A stretch of 32,468 nt of DNA from a virus. A program made the translations under genes and the position numbers. Below the pieces are notes generated by a model. That model made no database searches. It was not told the origin of the DNA and worked only from the letters and a program-made list of their open reading frames with translations. Below are positions 1 to 7,550 of this stretch, one piece after another (the first letter of the stretch is position 1; the number at the start of each line of letters is the position of its first letter). The stretch is from positions 1 to 32,468 of IMG/VR virus record IMGVR_UViG_3300024255_000093; one strand, 5' to 3'.

Positions 1-912
1 ATTGAAGCAGTTGAATCACTTGACGAATCAGTTAAAAAAGTTGCTGGGCCAAAGTGGAAAAAATCTGGCCCTAATGGAGAAAAAGAAATTACATTCTCTA
101 CTGGCCGCCGATTCCAAATTGAGAAACAACTCGATCAAAATGAGCGCCATAAAGGCGAATGGAAAGTTATGGAATGGAATAAGCGTTCACGTGATTGGGA
201 TTGGCATGAAACATACAGCCCGCAATGGCATGCGAAAGCAATGGTCATGGAACTGGGTAAATATGATTCCAAAGGCAAAAAAGTTACTGAATCTATTGAG
301 TCAGTTAACGAAGATCCTACTCAGTTAGCACATGATGTTGTTACTTCAGCAGAAATGCTGAAAGGTCTTGGTATTACAGCGGCAGGCGCTGCAATAAAAT
401 ACGGCATCGCAGACCCTATTACTAAAGTAATACAGACAAAAAGTAAGAAGATCGTAGATAAATTTAAAGCAAACCGTAATAGAAAAAGACCAGTATTTAC
501 TAAACCGATTCCTCGTGATATGAAGATAGTAGGTGAAAATCGTGAGTTAGATGCTTATAATAAGACCGGATGGGGAACTAAAGAAACCACTAAAAAATGG
601 GTAGTTGGTACTCCAGGTCAAGTTATGCCAGCAGACGTTAAACCAACTCCAAAGTCTAAAACAAGAAATACAAAAATGCGGCACCCTGGAGCAGACGCTT
701 CGGATGCTGGTGGTATGGGTGAAGGCGCTATGAAACGGTCAGGTCCAGATATGGACGGTTACGGTACAGGAAAAGACAAAGCCACTATTAGTTATGATAA
801 AATTGACAAGGGTTTACGTACATATAAGAAAAAGCCAGATCCAGTAATTAAGACAGCAATGGCTGCAAGATCTAAAGCTCGGGTACTTTTAAAGGGTTCA
901 AAAAATGACTAA
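1..912 (+). CDS. Internal/structural low-complexity protein, 5' end missing
   Basis: The reading frame is open from the first base of the window, so the gene starts upstream; 303 residues are visible. An ATG at 169 exists but the frame before it codes sensibly (acidic start, then a basic W/H-rich stretch), so it is not taken as the start. The visible part has a W- and H-rich segment (residues about 50-80), an acidic linker with E-S-I-E-S, an alanine/glycine-rich hydrophobic helix (about 115-140), then a long Lys/Arg-rich tail. No known catalytic motif is visible. It overlaps the next gene by 8 bases, and its composition matches the other putative internal-head proteins downstream. Function unknown; a packaged head protein is an inference from context. 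Confidence 0.7.
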   Translation: MEAVESLDESVKKVAGPKWKKSGPNGEKEITFSTGRRFQIEKQLDQNERHKGEWKVMEWNKRSRDWDWHETYSPQWHAKAMVMELGKYDSKGKKVTESIESVNEDPTQLAHDVVTSAEMLKGLGITAAGAAIKYGIADPITKVIQTKSKKIVDKFKANRNRKRPVFTKPIPRDMKIVGENRELDAYNKTGWGTKETTKKWVVGTPGQVMPADVKPTPKSKTRNTKMRHPGADASDAGGMGEGAMKRSGPDMDGYGTGKDKATISYDKIDKGLRTYKKKPDPVIKTAMAARSKARVLLKGSKND

Positions 913-2794
913 GGCTCTATCAGAAATATTTGGTTTTGGACAACCTGCTACACCTATGACTCCGGCTGAAAAGGCTGCAGAAAGAGAACAAAAAAAGAAA
1001 AAACGTGAAGAACTGAAAAAACAACAGGCCGCTACTCGGGAAAAAAGAAAAGAAGAACTCGATAATAAACGCGCAGCTGAGAAAAAAGCTAAAGAAGAAC
1101 GTCATGATGCCAGAGTCGAAAAACGGGGAAATAGACAGGTCGAGTTAGCTAGACAAAATGCAAGTGGTGCTAGAATCCGAGCAGTAGCAGCTGGTAAAAG
1201 ACAACTAGTAACTGGAAAAGGTATTACTACATCCTCAATAAAATTAAACAGAGAAAGAATAAAACTTGCTACCGCTAAAAATCTAAGTTCATATAAAAAA
1301 GCTGCTACTTCAGCAAAATTTCATGCTATGAGAAAAAAGATTAATTTACAAAAATCTATGATGAATCAATCAACGGAGTATGATATGTCAGTAGTAGAAA
1401 TAATTAGCGAATCATGTATGTTTGGTCTAAATGAGGATTATTATAGAATAGATCACGGAAAAGTACCTACAACCTTTTCGAGTAATCATTTCCATGGTCA
1501 TGATGATGATAGTAATGAAATAACAGGTGTATATGCATCACATAAAAAACATGCAATGGGTCATGTATATGCCGTTCCTAGAGAAGTGCCTTGGGTATTT
1601 CATCATAACAATGATGGTCAAAAAAATTTATATATTCATAAAGATCATAAGGACAAAGTTGAAAATCATAGTGCAACCTTATCTAAATTTCATAAAAGCA
1701 ATGGGTTCAGAGGAATTGATGGCAGTGATGAGGAAAACGTCAGCAAAAAGAATGAAAGACCTCATTCACAAACAAAGATAGATTCTGCTGATCATATTAG
1801 AAAACAAGGGATCAAAATTCATTATGTCGATAGTAACAAATTAAAACAAAAAGCTAACCAAACTCATACGGATAAAGGTAAAACTTTTAAAGCAGCAGGC
1901 AATGAAAATATAAATGAAGATATGTATTTTAAAGTAAAGATTGAAGGGTTGCCTACAATGTATGTTAACTCTGCAAACCGTGAAGAATTAAGAAAAGATT
2001 TAGTTGGTCTTCTTCGTAATCCATCAAAAGCAGTTGGCGATATTAAAAGAGTTACACCTCAAGAAGTTAAGAAAAGATTACGGCTGCGGTCCCAAGGCAA
2101 AGAGGAAGAAGAAATGAATGAAACTTATATAAAGTTTGACCACCCTAAACTGAAATTTGTTAGCAAAGGTTTTATAGGTCGTAAAGAAGCTGAGCGTCAT
2201 AATGATCATCTAGTAGGAAAGGAAGAAGCTTCGCATAAATCATTTGTTCAGAAACATAAAGATGGTAAATTTTATGTTGTTGACATAAAAGAATCATCTG
2301 TAACAAGATCTAGAATTTCTGGTGAAATGAATAAAGCAAGTGGTCGTACACAAACTGATAGAGAAAAAGATGCAACTAAAGCTTCAAAGGCTAGACAAGA
2401 TTCTGACAACGATTTAGCAACATTTCGTAAAAAGAACGCTAAAGTATTACAATCATCAATAGATGAAGTAACTGCAGGTGATGTAACAGCCGCATATCAA
2501 AGAGCTATGATGCACCCTCAAGGCTCGCCTGAACGAAAAGAAGCAATAAATTATTATAATAGTGTAAAAAATAGACATAAACATAATCCTATTGATGTAG
2601 GTGAAGCAACAGCAGATGTTATTAACAAATTAAAAAATTATTATATGAAAGAATCTTCAGCTGGATTGTGGGCAAATATCCATGCAAAAAGAGCTCGTGG
2701 TGAAAAAATGAGAAAAAAGGGTGCAAAAGGTGCACCTACACCTGAAGCTATTCGTAGTGCTCAAAAAAAAAAAATAAAACATAAGGAAAATTAA
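905..2794 (+). CDS. Mosaic basic protein, putative processed internal head protein
   Basis: 629 residues. It begins M-T-K-A-L-S-E-I-F-G, where L-S-E resembles a T4 prohead-protease site. Residues about 15-160 are an extremely Lys/Arg/Glu/Ala-rich probable coiled coil. A second segment starts near residue 161 with an internal ATG at 1385 and I-I-S-E-S; it contains histidine-rich text and Y-A-S-H-K-K-H-A-M-G-H-V-Y-A. A third starts after I-N-E-D (M-Y-F-K-V-K-I-E-G). A fourth is a short K-F-V-x-K-G-F-I-G-R segment. The C-terminus has a G-L-W-A-N-I-H-A-K-R motif that I recall from marine phage proteins, without a formal family name. Several segment borders coincide with I/L-x-E motifs. Function unknown; a virion-packaged protein cut during maturation is inferred. 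The middle segment vaguely resembles ADP-ribosyltransferase folds, too weakly to call. Confidence 0.7.
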   Translation: MTKALSEIFGFGQPATPMTPAEKAAEREQKKKKREELKKQQAATREKRKEELDNKRAAEKKAKEERHDARVEKRGNRQVELARQNASGARIRAVAAGKRQLVTGKGITTSSIKLNRERIKLATAKNLSSYKKAATSAKFHAMRKKINLQKSMMNQSTEYDMSVVEIISESCMFGLNEDYYRIDHGKVPTTFSSNHFHGHDDDSNEITGVYASHKKHAMGHVYAVPREVPWVFHHNNDGQKNLYIHKDHKDKVENHSATLSKFHKSNGFRGIDGSDEENVSKKNERPHSQTKIDSADHIRKQGIKIHYVDSNKLKQKANQTHTDKGKTFKAAGNENINEDMYFKVKIEGLPTMYVNSANREELRKDLVGLLRNPSKAVGDIKRVTPQEVKKRLRLRSQGKEEEEMNETYIKFDHPKLKFVSKGFIGRKEAERHNDHLVGKEEASHKSFVQKHKDGKFYVVDIKESSVTRSRISGEMNKASGRTQTDREKDATKASKARQDSDNDLATFRKKNAKVLQSSIDEVTAGDVTAAYQRAMMHPQGSPERKEAINYYNSVKNRHKHNPIDVGEATADVINKLKNYYMKESSAGLWANIHAKRARGEKMRKKGAKGAPTPEAIRSAQKKKIKHKEN

Positions 2795-2795
2795 A

Positions 2796-3332
2796 ATGTT
2801 TGCAAACGACAATAATGAAAAAAATATTAAAGCATATGCCAATCTTTTACAAGACATAAGAGAAGGTAAAGAAAGCATCGATGAAGCTACCCACCTCCAG
2901 AAGGCAAAGAATCTGACGCAGGCGCAGGCGCTGATGCATCACAATGTGATCGACGATATAACTGGCCGTTACGATGGGCATGAAGATGAAAGTCGCGACG
3001 GAAGTCATCTTCATAAAACTACTAGTGAATTAAAAGAATTAGTGCATCATCATAATAAACTGGCTGACCTACATAATGCTCATGCAACTCTTCACTCCAT
3101 TGCCGGAAATCACGATGCGGCTGAGGTACATTCAGATGTAGAGACCAGCCACCGTAACGCTGCAATGGTTTCAAATCATGTTCGCATGAGAACGACACCG
3201 ATCAGAAATCGTGAAAGTCATGAAGAATTTAGCAATTATTCTAGTCATATCAATGCTGACAGCGAAGATGCTTTAAAAGAGCATCCACTTACGACTAAAA
3301 TGTTAACTAAAGTTCCAGCAGTTAAAAAATAA
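2796..3332 (+). CDS. Histidine-rich protein with MFAND-type N-terminal leader
   Basis: 178 residues, RBS AAGGA just before the ATG. The first ~25 residues (M-F-A-N-D-N-N-E-K, then L-L-Q-D-I-R-E-G) are nearly the same as those of the gene at 7550, while the rest of the two proteins is unrelated. After the leader comes S-I-D-E-A, an I-x-E site fitting T4-type prohead-protease specificity, then a histidine-rich, mostly helical body with many H-N/H-A pairs. GC content jumps at the leader/body junction: about 52% by hand count over 2881-3000, against visibly AT-rich flanks. I infer a capsid-packaged payload behind a shared targeting leader. No enzyme motif was recognised. Confidence 0.75.
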   Translation: MFANDNNEKNIKAYANLLQDIREGKESIDEATHLQKAKNLTQAQALMHHNVIDDITGRYDGHEDESRDGSHLHKTTSELKELVHHHNKLADLHNAHATLHSIAGNHDAAEVHSDVETSHRNAAMVSNHVRMRTTPIRNRESHEEFSNYSSHINADSEDALKEHPLTTKMLTKVPAVKK

Positions 3333-3335
3333 AAC

Positions 3336-3374
3336 ATTAAAGTAAATAGGCAAATGAAATGAAAACATTTAGAA
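3336..3374 (+). repeat. 39-bp RBS/start/leader repeat, copy 1
   Basis: Spans the RBS region, the start codon (ATG at 3359) and the first codons of the gene at 3359. It matches 4052-4090 with about three differences, and the ATG sits at the same offset (23 bases) in both copies. Because identity extends upstream of the ATG into non-coding (copy 1) or out-of-frame (copy 2) sequence, it is a DNA-level duplication and not only a conserved peptide. Confidence 0.85.
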
Positions 3375-4078
3375 AATTCATAACCGAAGAAAAACATGGC
3401 AAACTTAATGTTAAGCCTGAGCAAAAGGTTATGAATTTTCTTAAAAAATATAATATTCCTGATGATACTGGTGTGGCTAATTATGGAATAGATTTTGGTC
3501 CAAATGGCGGCAAGGTACAGTCGACTGATAGTTATGTTAAAATTCCTATAGCTAGAAAAACTCAACGGGAAGCAATTCCAGAAAAAAATCATCCTTCAGT
3601 TGATAAATTATTAGCTGATATTGAGAAGGGTGCTTTTAAACATCCTCGCTTAATTAGCTATAATGTTGGAGATACTTATCGAGCAGGCCAGACAGCTCTT
3701 GTTATATATTTTGCTAATAGAGTAGCAGTTGGAAAACCAGATGCACTTTATCACTGGACAAAGACCGCAAATGTTGATAGTATATTAAAAAATGGATTAA
3801 AACCTTCTTCAGGAGATTGGGTAATTAGTGGTTCAAAGGTTGCATATGTTGCAACGTTCCTTACTGAAAAACCAAAGCGTTTAGCCAGAGTTCGAGGATT
3901 TACGCATTTTAAAGAGCCGACATGGACATTATTAAAAGTAGATCCTGGTAATTCTAAACTTTATGTTGACGAACATAGATTTGATCCTGATCCAATTAAC
4001 TGGATGATGTATGATGTTATTTTAAAAGATAATATAGAAGTAGTAAAAGATATTAAAGCAAATAGGCAAATAAAATGA
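3359..4078 (+). CDS. Putative capsid-packaged ADP-ribosyltransferase (Alt-like role)
   Basis: 239 residues. The N-terminus M-K-T-F-R-K-F-I-T-E closely follows the T4 capsid-targeting sequence of internal protein III (M-K-T-Y-Q-E-F-I-A-E), ending in an I-x-E cleavage motif. The C-terminal half has the pattern of ADP-ribosyltransferase folds of the DarT/KptA type: L-Y-H-W-T with H132 and T134, then N-V-D-S-I-L-K-N-G-L-K-P, then V-A-Y-V-A-T-F, and near the end Y-D-V-I-L-K-D-N-I-E-V, where the last conserved acidic residue would sit. T4 injects Alt, an ADP-ribosyltransferase, with its DNA; this protein would be an analogue with a different ART domain. It overlaps the next gene by 4 bases (ATGA). 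The ART call rests on motif pattern only. Alternatives are an RNA 2'-phosphotransferase-like enzyme or an inactive homologue. Confidence 0.6.
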   Translation: MKTFRKFITEEKHGKLNVKPEQKVMNFLKKYNIPDDTGVANYGIDFGPNGGKVQSTDSYVKIPIARKTQREAIPEKNHPSVDKLLADIEKGAFKHPRLISYNVGDTYRAGQTALVIYFANRVAVGKPDALYHWTKTANVDSILKNGLKPSSGDWVISGSKVAYVATFLTEKPKRLARVRGFTHFKEPTWTLLKVDPGNSKLYVDEHRFDPDPINWMMYDVILKDNIEVVKDIKANRQIK

Positions 4079-4090
4079 AAACATTTAGAG
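4052..4090 (+). repeat. 39-bp RBS/start/leader repeat, copy 2
   Basis: Second copy of the 3336-3374 repeat. Here its first half also codes for the C-terminus of the upstream gene (A-N-R-Q-I-K), and its second half is the start of the gene at 4075. Marks a likely duplication or recombination joint between payload genes. Confidence 0.85.
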
Positions 4091-4299
4091 AGCTATTAGA
4101 AAATAAAGAACATGAATATAACAATGAAGGTGGTATGTCTAAAGGTCAACTTAAGACTATGATTGATGCCGCTCAAGAGTTACATGATATGTTAAGTGAT
4201 AACGATAATATGCCTGAATGGGTTCAATCAAAAATTACAAAAGCTACAGATTATATTGATACAGCTCGTGACTATATGAAAAGTGAAGTAAACAAATGA
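4075..4299 (+). CDS. Small acidic protein with capsid-targeting-like start
   Basis: 74 residues, starting M-K-T-F-R-E-L-L-E-N from a duplicated RBS/start cassette. L-L-E could serve as the L-x-E cleavage site of a T4-type prohead protease. The remainder is a short amphipathic, mainly helical acidic protein (an S-K-G-Q-L-K-T-M-I-D-A-A-Q-E-L helix, then a C-terminal T-D-Y-I-D-T-A-R-D-Y helix). Start and stop both overlap neighbours by 4 bases (ATGA), indicating translational coupling with the ART-like gene before it and the DUF6321-like gene after it. No function recognised; a small internal protein is inferred. Confidence 0.75.
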   Translation: MKTFRELLENKEHEYNNEGGMSKGQLKTMIDAAQELHDMLSDNDNMPEWVQSKITKATDYIDTARDYMKSEVNK

Positions 4300-4586
4300 A
4301 AAGTTTTAAACAACATATAGCAGAACGTGGTGAAGATTCTAAAGGTCATAAAATCGCCACAGAAAAGGGAGCTGGATTAACACAAAAAGGTGTTGATGCA
4401 TACAAACGAAAGAATCCAGGAAGTAATTTACAAACTGCTGTGACAGGTAAAGTTAAGGCTGGAAGCAAAGATGCAAAGAGACGGAAATCATTTTGTGCCC
4501 GTATGAGCGGTATGAAAGGCCCTATGAAAGACGAAAAGGGTAGGCCAACAAGAAAAGCAATGTCGTTAAGACGTTGGAAATGTTAA
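4296..4586 (+). CDS. DUF6321-like basic protein with capsid-targeting leader
   Basis: 96 residues. The N-terminus M-K-S-F-K-Q-H-I-A-E matches the T4 internal-protein leader, including the I-A-E cleavage site. From about residue 25 it carries a compact Lys/Arg/Gly-rich module (G-A-G-L-T-x-K-G-V, A-V-T-G-K-V-K-A-G-S, R-R-K-S-F-C-A-R-M-S-G, S-L-R-R-W-K-C at the end). I know this module as a widespread phage and bacterial family, I believe DUF6321. Two conserved cysteines and the very basic composition suggest nucleic-acid contact, but the function is unknown. Fusion of this module to a packaging leader suggests it is carried in the virion. Coupled to the previous gene by an ATGA overlap. Confidence 0.75.
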   Translation: MKSFKQHIAERGEDSKGHKIATEKGAGLTQKGVDAYKRKNPGSNLQTAVTGKVKAGSKDAKRRKSFCARMSGMKGPMKDEKGRPTRKAMSLRRWKC

Positions 4587-4613
4587 TTAGTAGTATAGAA
4601 CTGGAATACCCAT

Positions 4614-4901
4614 ATGGTCACAGACGATAGATCGGAAAAACGGTTGGATAGAATCGAAGAAAAAATCGATAAACTAACAGACGCTCTAGTAAATATAGCT
4701 AGATTCGAAGAAAAAATGGATGCTTATAATAAGTATAGAGATGACTCTTGGAATAGAATGAATAAATTTTCGGAGAAGCTTGATTGTATTGAAAGAAAAG
4801 TAAATGAGAATGCAAATACAGTTCACTTGATTAATAAGTTATTCTGGGCGATGATTGTTGCAGCTATTGGATCTGCAATTGCTCATTTTGGTATGATGTA
4901 A
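4614..4901 (+). CDS. XhlA-like membrane-anchored coiled-coil protein
   Basis: 95 residues. Residues 5-70 are a charged heptad-type coiled coil (R-L-D-R-I-E-E-K-I-D-K-L, then I-E-R-K-V-N-E-N). One hydrophobic segment follows at about 73-93 (L-F-W-A-M-I-V-A-A-I-G-S-A-I), ending in H-F-G-M-M. This layout (coiled coil, N-T-V-H-L-I-N-K-L-F-W, C-terminal membrane anchor) is that of XhlA-type hemolysin/holin-associated phage proteins. A lysis-associated membrane role is possible but unproven. The gene stands alone between the DUF6321-like gene and a late promoter, away from the spanins and endolysin of this window. The RBS is weak (GGA 9-11 bases before the ATG). Confidence 0.6.
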   Translation: MVTDDRSEKRLDRIEEKIDKLTDALVNIARFEEKMDAYNKYRDDSWNRMNKFSEKLDCIERKVNENANTVHLINKLFWAMIVAAIGSAIAHFGMM

Positions 4902-4918
4902 ATTGTAATAAAAAATTA

Positions 4919-4926
4919 TATAAATA
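4919..4926 (+). promoter_or_regulatory. T4-type late promoter
   Basis: Exact TATAAATA, within TTATATAAATAG, 46 bases before the start codon of the large repeat protein at 4965. It lies in a non-coding gap. The same extended box recurs before three other genes at similar distance. Confidence 0.75.
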
Positions 4927-4964
4927 GAACTATAATATCCAAGCTTGTATAAATGGAGACAAAA

Positions 4965-7550
4965 ATGGAAACGAAAGACTTAAACAGTATAGGCTTGGCA
5001 TATCTTGAGATGGTCGAGAAAAGAAATATTGAAGCAAAAAAGAATCATGCTGATACATTGCATAAGAATCAAAAAGCGTTAGACGTTCATTCTGATGAAG
5101 ACGAAGATCATAACGATGATCCTACTGACGGAGATGGCGATATCGATGCAGCAGATTTGAAGAAGCTTCGGAAAGATGCCGATAAAGACGATAAGAAATT
5201 TGATAAAAAGAAAAAATCATCTAAAAAAGATGACGATCAAGACAAGTTTAAAGCATATTCTGGTGATGACACAGATGGTCAACAAGGTGCTGCTATTGGT
5301 GAAGATGCAAAGTATCCGCATATGATGTATGATCCTAAGACTGGTAAAGAATTTAAAGCAGAAACACCAGCTGATCACGAAAAATATGCAAAAATGGGAT
5401 ACACTCACGATAAACCAGAAGAGATTGATGAATCAGCAGATTTACAAGAAGGCGCAGCACGTCAAGCCGCTTTTGCAAAAGGTCTTATGGATTACTGTAA
5501 AGAAATTGGCAAAGATCATATGGATCATAAAGATTTTATGGATCATGCAAAGCATGTTAAAGCCGGTAACTGGGATGAAGCCCGCAAGCATGCTGATAAG
5601 CAGGACACTGAAGTAAGAGAAAAAATTCATAGTTTGGCAATTGATCATTTAGGCCAAGGCGCTGCAAGCGAATTATATGGCGGTGATCGAGTAAGCCTAT
5701 CAAAAAAAGAAGGAGATGGTAAATTGCATGCATCTTATAACGAATCAGTAAATGTAGACGATGTATTAGCACTTATTGATCAAGGCTATACATTAGATCA
5801 AGCTGAAGCAATGGTTGCAGAAGCGTGTGGCGGCGGTGGCGGCGGTGGCAACATGGGAGCTGGGCTTCAGCAGTCACGGAAATATCCTGATGATAAAAAA
5901 CTATTAAAAGCTTCACGAAAGCAATCAAAAGCTGGAGATAATGATAGAAATATAGCAAACGATCAAAGGTCAATTCCAGCAAAAGGAGCAGATACTGTAC
6001 CTGTTAGACCTGGTACAAAACAGCAACAGCGCGATTTTGATAAAGCTGCAAGAATGGCTAAATCAAAAGATAAAGTGTCTGTAGCTAAAGCTCCTTGGGA
6101 ATCTGTTGAGGTTGATGAGGGCTATGGTAGTATGGTATCACCAAAAGACCGAGCTCGCATAAAAGCGAGGGTTGATGCTAATATGGATAAACTTTCAGCT
6201 GGCCAAAAGAAAATAGCAAAACAAACTCCGCCAAGGCATAAAATTACGACAGATGATCTTGAACATTTACGTAAGCATGGCCATGGCAATAGTCCACAAA
6301 AAGAATCTGTTATGGATCGTGTTAGTAATATGGTTGAAGATATTCGAGCTAAAAATGAAATTAGTGAATTGCATAAGAAAACTCTTGGTAGTTATGCCAA
6401 AAAAGCTATGGATGATGTAGATACACAAAGCCGCTTCGCCACCGAATATGAAAAGCGTGGAATGGCAGCTAAAAACCCTGGAGTAATGGACAAGAATTTC
6501 AAAAAAGCAAACCGTGCGGATGATAAGCTTCGTAATCGTAAAGCTGGTATTAACACAGCTATTGATAAAATGACTAAAGAAGGTACCGCTAAAATCAATG
6601 AATTGTCACCTACCACAATGCAAAGTTACCAGAAAAAAGCTGATAAAGCTTCTACTAAGTCTTTTAAAAAGGCAGATGATATTGAAGATAAAGCAAGTGA
6701 TAAAGGTGATGATGTTTGGAGTAGTAAAAGCAAAGCAAGCCAGAAACATTCAAAGATGATGGGCACAGGCGAGAAAAGAGCTGCAGGAGCTAGATTAGCA
6801 AGAAAAAAGCTCGCTAAAATCAATGAATTAGATAAGAAAACTCTTGGTAGTTACATTAATAAAGCGGCAGATGATGTTGAGTATCGTGCATACGCGTTAG
6901 GCGCGCAAGAGCCTACCGAGCTAGGATCAGTGCGTAAAGGAAGAAATCGTATAAAAGGTATCGCAAAAGCTACTGATCGTTTGACTAAAGAAGACGCGGA
7001 AAAAATTAATAACCCAATGAAAGGTATGCCCCGCGGTGGCTGGCAAGGGAGTGGACCAGCTGAGCCAATGCGTGTAAAAACTATGTCGAAAAAAAGAGAA
7101 AAAGAACTAAGAGCTGCAGGAAAACTATCTAATAGTGCAAATAATGCATCTCATTATGCCGGTGAATCTGTGCAAGAAGCTTCTAAGCCAACTGGAATTC
7201 ATCATCCTATTGATCCAACACCTGGTAAAGAAGTTAACTCAAAAGATGCTGCAGGTCGTGCAGCTGATATAAGAGCTAGCCGCAACCCACTTTCTATGAC
7301 TGAGAAAGAATTTGTTGAAATGCATCAAGTTCCAACAACAGTAGATCCAGCATTTGATGGTAATGTAGCAGCTAAACAAACAGCTGAAAATGCTAAAAAA
7401 GCTCCGATCAAACAGGCCAAAACACCTAATACTCCTACATCAAAAGGTGATCAAAAAATTATGCCGGATCCCACACCATATGGTGGTCCAGCCGTAAAAA
7501 CAGAAAGCTATATGGATAAGTATGCTAAATACATTAGAGGAGAAATCTAA
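4965..7550 (+). CDS. Large repeat-module protein, putative prohead-processed internal protein
   Basis: 861 residues from the ATG at 4965, which is preceded by GGAGA at 4955-4959; an in-frame ATG at 4953 overlaps that RBS and is less likely. The N-terminal 110 residues are Asp/Lys-rich. The sequence L-Q-E-G-A-A near nt 5442-5456 fits a T4 prohead-protease site. A poly-glycine run at 5829-5850 divides the protein. The second half holds three related modules of about 76 residues starting near 6355, 6591 and 6816 (pattern I-N-E-L-x-K-K-T-L-G-S-Y-x-x-K-A), each beginning at an I-S/N-E-L motif and closing with L/M-T-K-E. Cutting after I-x-E would release the modules. No enzyme motif. Expressed late, judging from the promoter. 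Function unknown; scaffold-core or internal-head polyprotein is the inference. Confidence 0.75.
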   Translation: METKDLNSIGLAYLEMVEKRNIEAKKNHADTLHKNQKALDVHSDEDEDHNDDPTDGDGDIDAADLKKLRKDADKDDKKFDKKKKSSKKDDDQDKFKAYSGDDTDGQQGAAIGEDAKYPHMMYDPKTGKEFKAETPADHEKYAKMGYTHDKPEEIDESADLQEGAARQAAFAKGLMDYCKEIGKDHMDHKDFMDHAKHVKAGNWDEARKHADKQDTEVREKIHSLAIDHLGQGAASELYGGDRVSLSKKEGDGKLHASYNESVNVDDVLALIDQGYTLDQAEAMVAEACGGGGGGGNMGAGLQQSRKYPDDKKLLKASRKQSKAGDNDRNIANDQRSIPAKGADTVPVRPGTKQQQRDFDKAARMAKSKDKVSVAKAPWESVEVDEGYGSMVSPKDRARIKARVDANMDKLSAGQKKIAKQTPPRHKITTDDLEHLRKHGHGNSPQKESVMDRVSNMVEDIRAKNEISELHKKTLGSYAKKAMDDVDTQSRFATEYEKRGMAAKNPGVMDKNFKKANRADDKLRNRKAGINTAIDKMTKEGTAKINELSPTTMQSYQKKADKASTKSFKKADDIEDKASDKGDDVWSSKSKASQKHSKMMGTGEKRAAGARLARKKLAKINELDKKTLGSYINKAADDVEYRAYALGAQEPTELGSVRKGRNRIKGIAKATDRLTKEDAEKINNPMKGMPRGGWQGSGPAEPMRVKTMSKKREKELRAAGKLSNSANNASHYAGESVQEASKPTGIHHPIDPTPGKEVNSKDAAGRAADIRASRNPLSMTEKEFVEMHQVPTTVDPAFDGNVAAKQTAENAKKAPIKQAKTPNTPTSKGDQKIMPDPTPYGGPAVKTESYMDKYAKYIRGEI
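6355..7010 (+). repeat. Three tandem ~76-residue coding modules
   Basis: The modules start at about 6355, 6591 and 6816. The DNA GCTAAAATCAATGAATT is identical at 6588-6604 and 6813-6829, and AAGAAAACTCTTGGTAGTTA is shared by the first and third modules. Each module opens with an I-x-E-L motif and a T-L-G-S-Y or similar helix. Confidence 0.75.

Noticed and set aside
2-328. Open frame of 108 residues at the left edge
   Set aside because: It is out of frame with the real gene 1-912, whose frame is open from base 1 and has sensible composition and a good junction with the next gene.
1390-1860. Possible ADP-ribosyltransferase domain in the middle of the 629-residue protein
   Set aside because: Only a loose Y-A-S-H-x-x-H-A pattern; no clear NAD-binding His/Thr motif or catalytic Glu could be placed.
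3245-3592. Minus-strand open frame of 115 residues
   Set aside because: Opposite two genes with good starts; hydrophobic composition is a by-product of A-rich coding on the other strand.
5829-5850. GGC/GGT run resembling a microsatellite
   Set aside because: It is in frame and codes for a glycine linker in the large repeat protein; no sign of expansion or frameshift.
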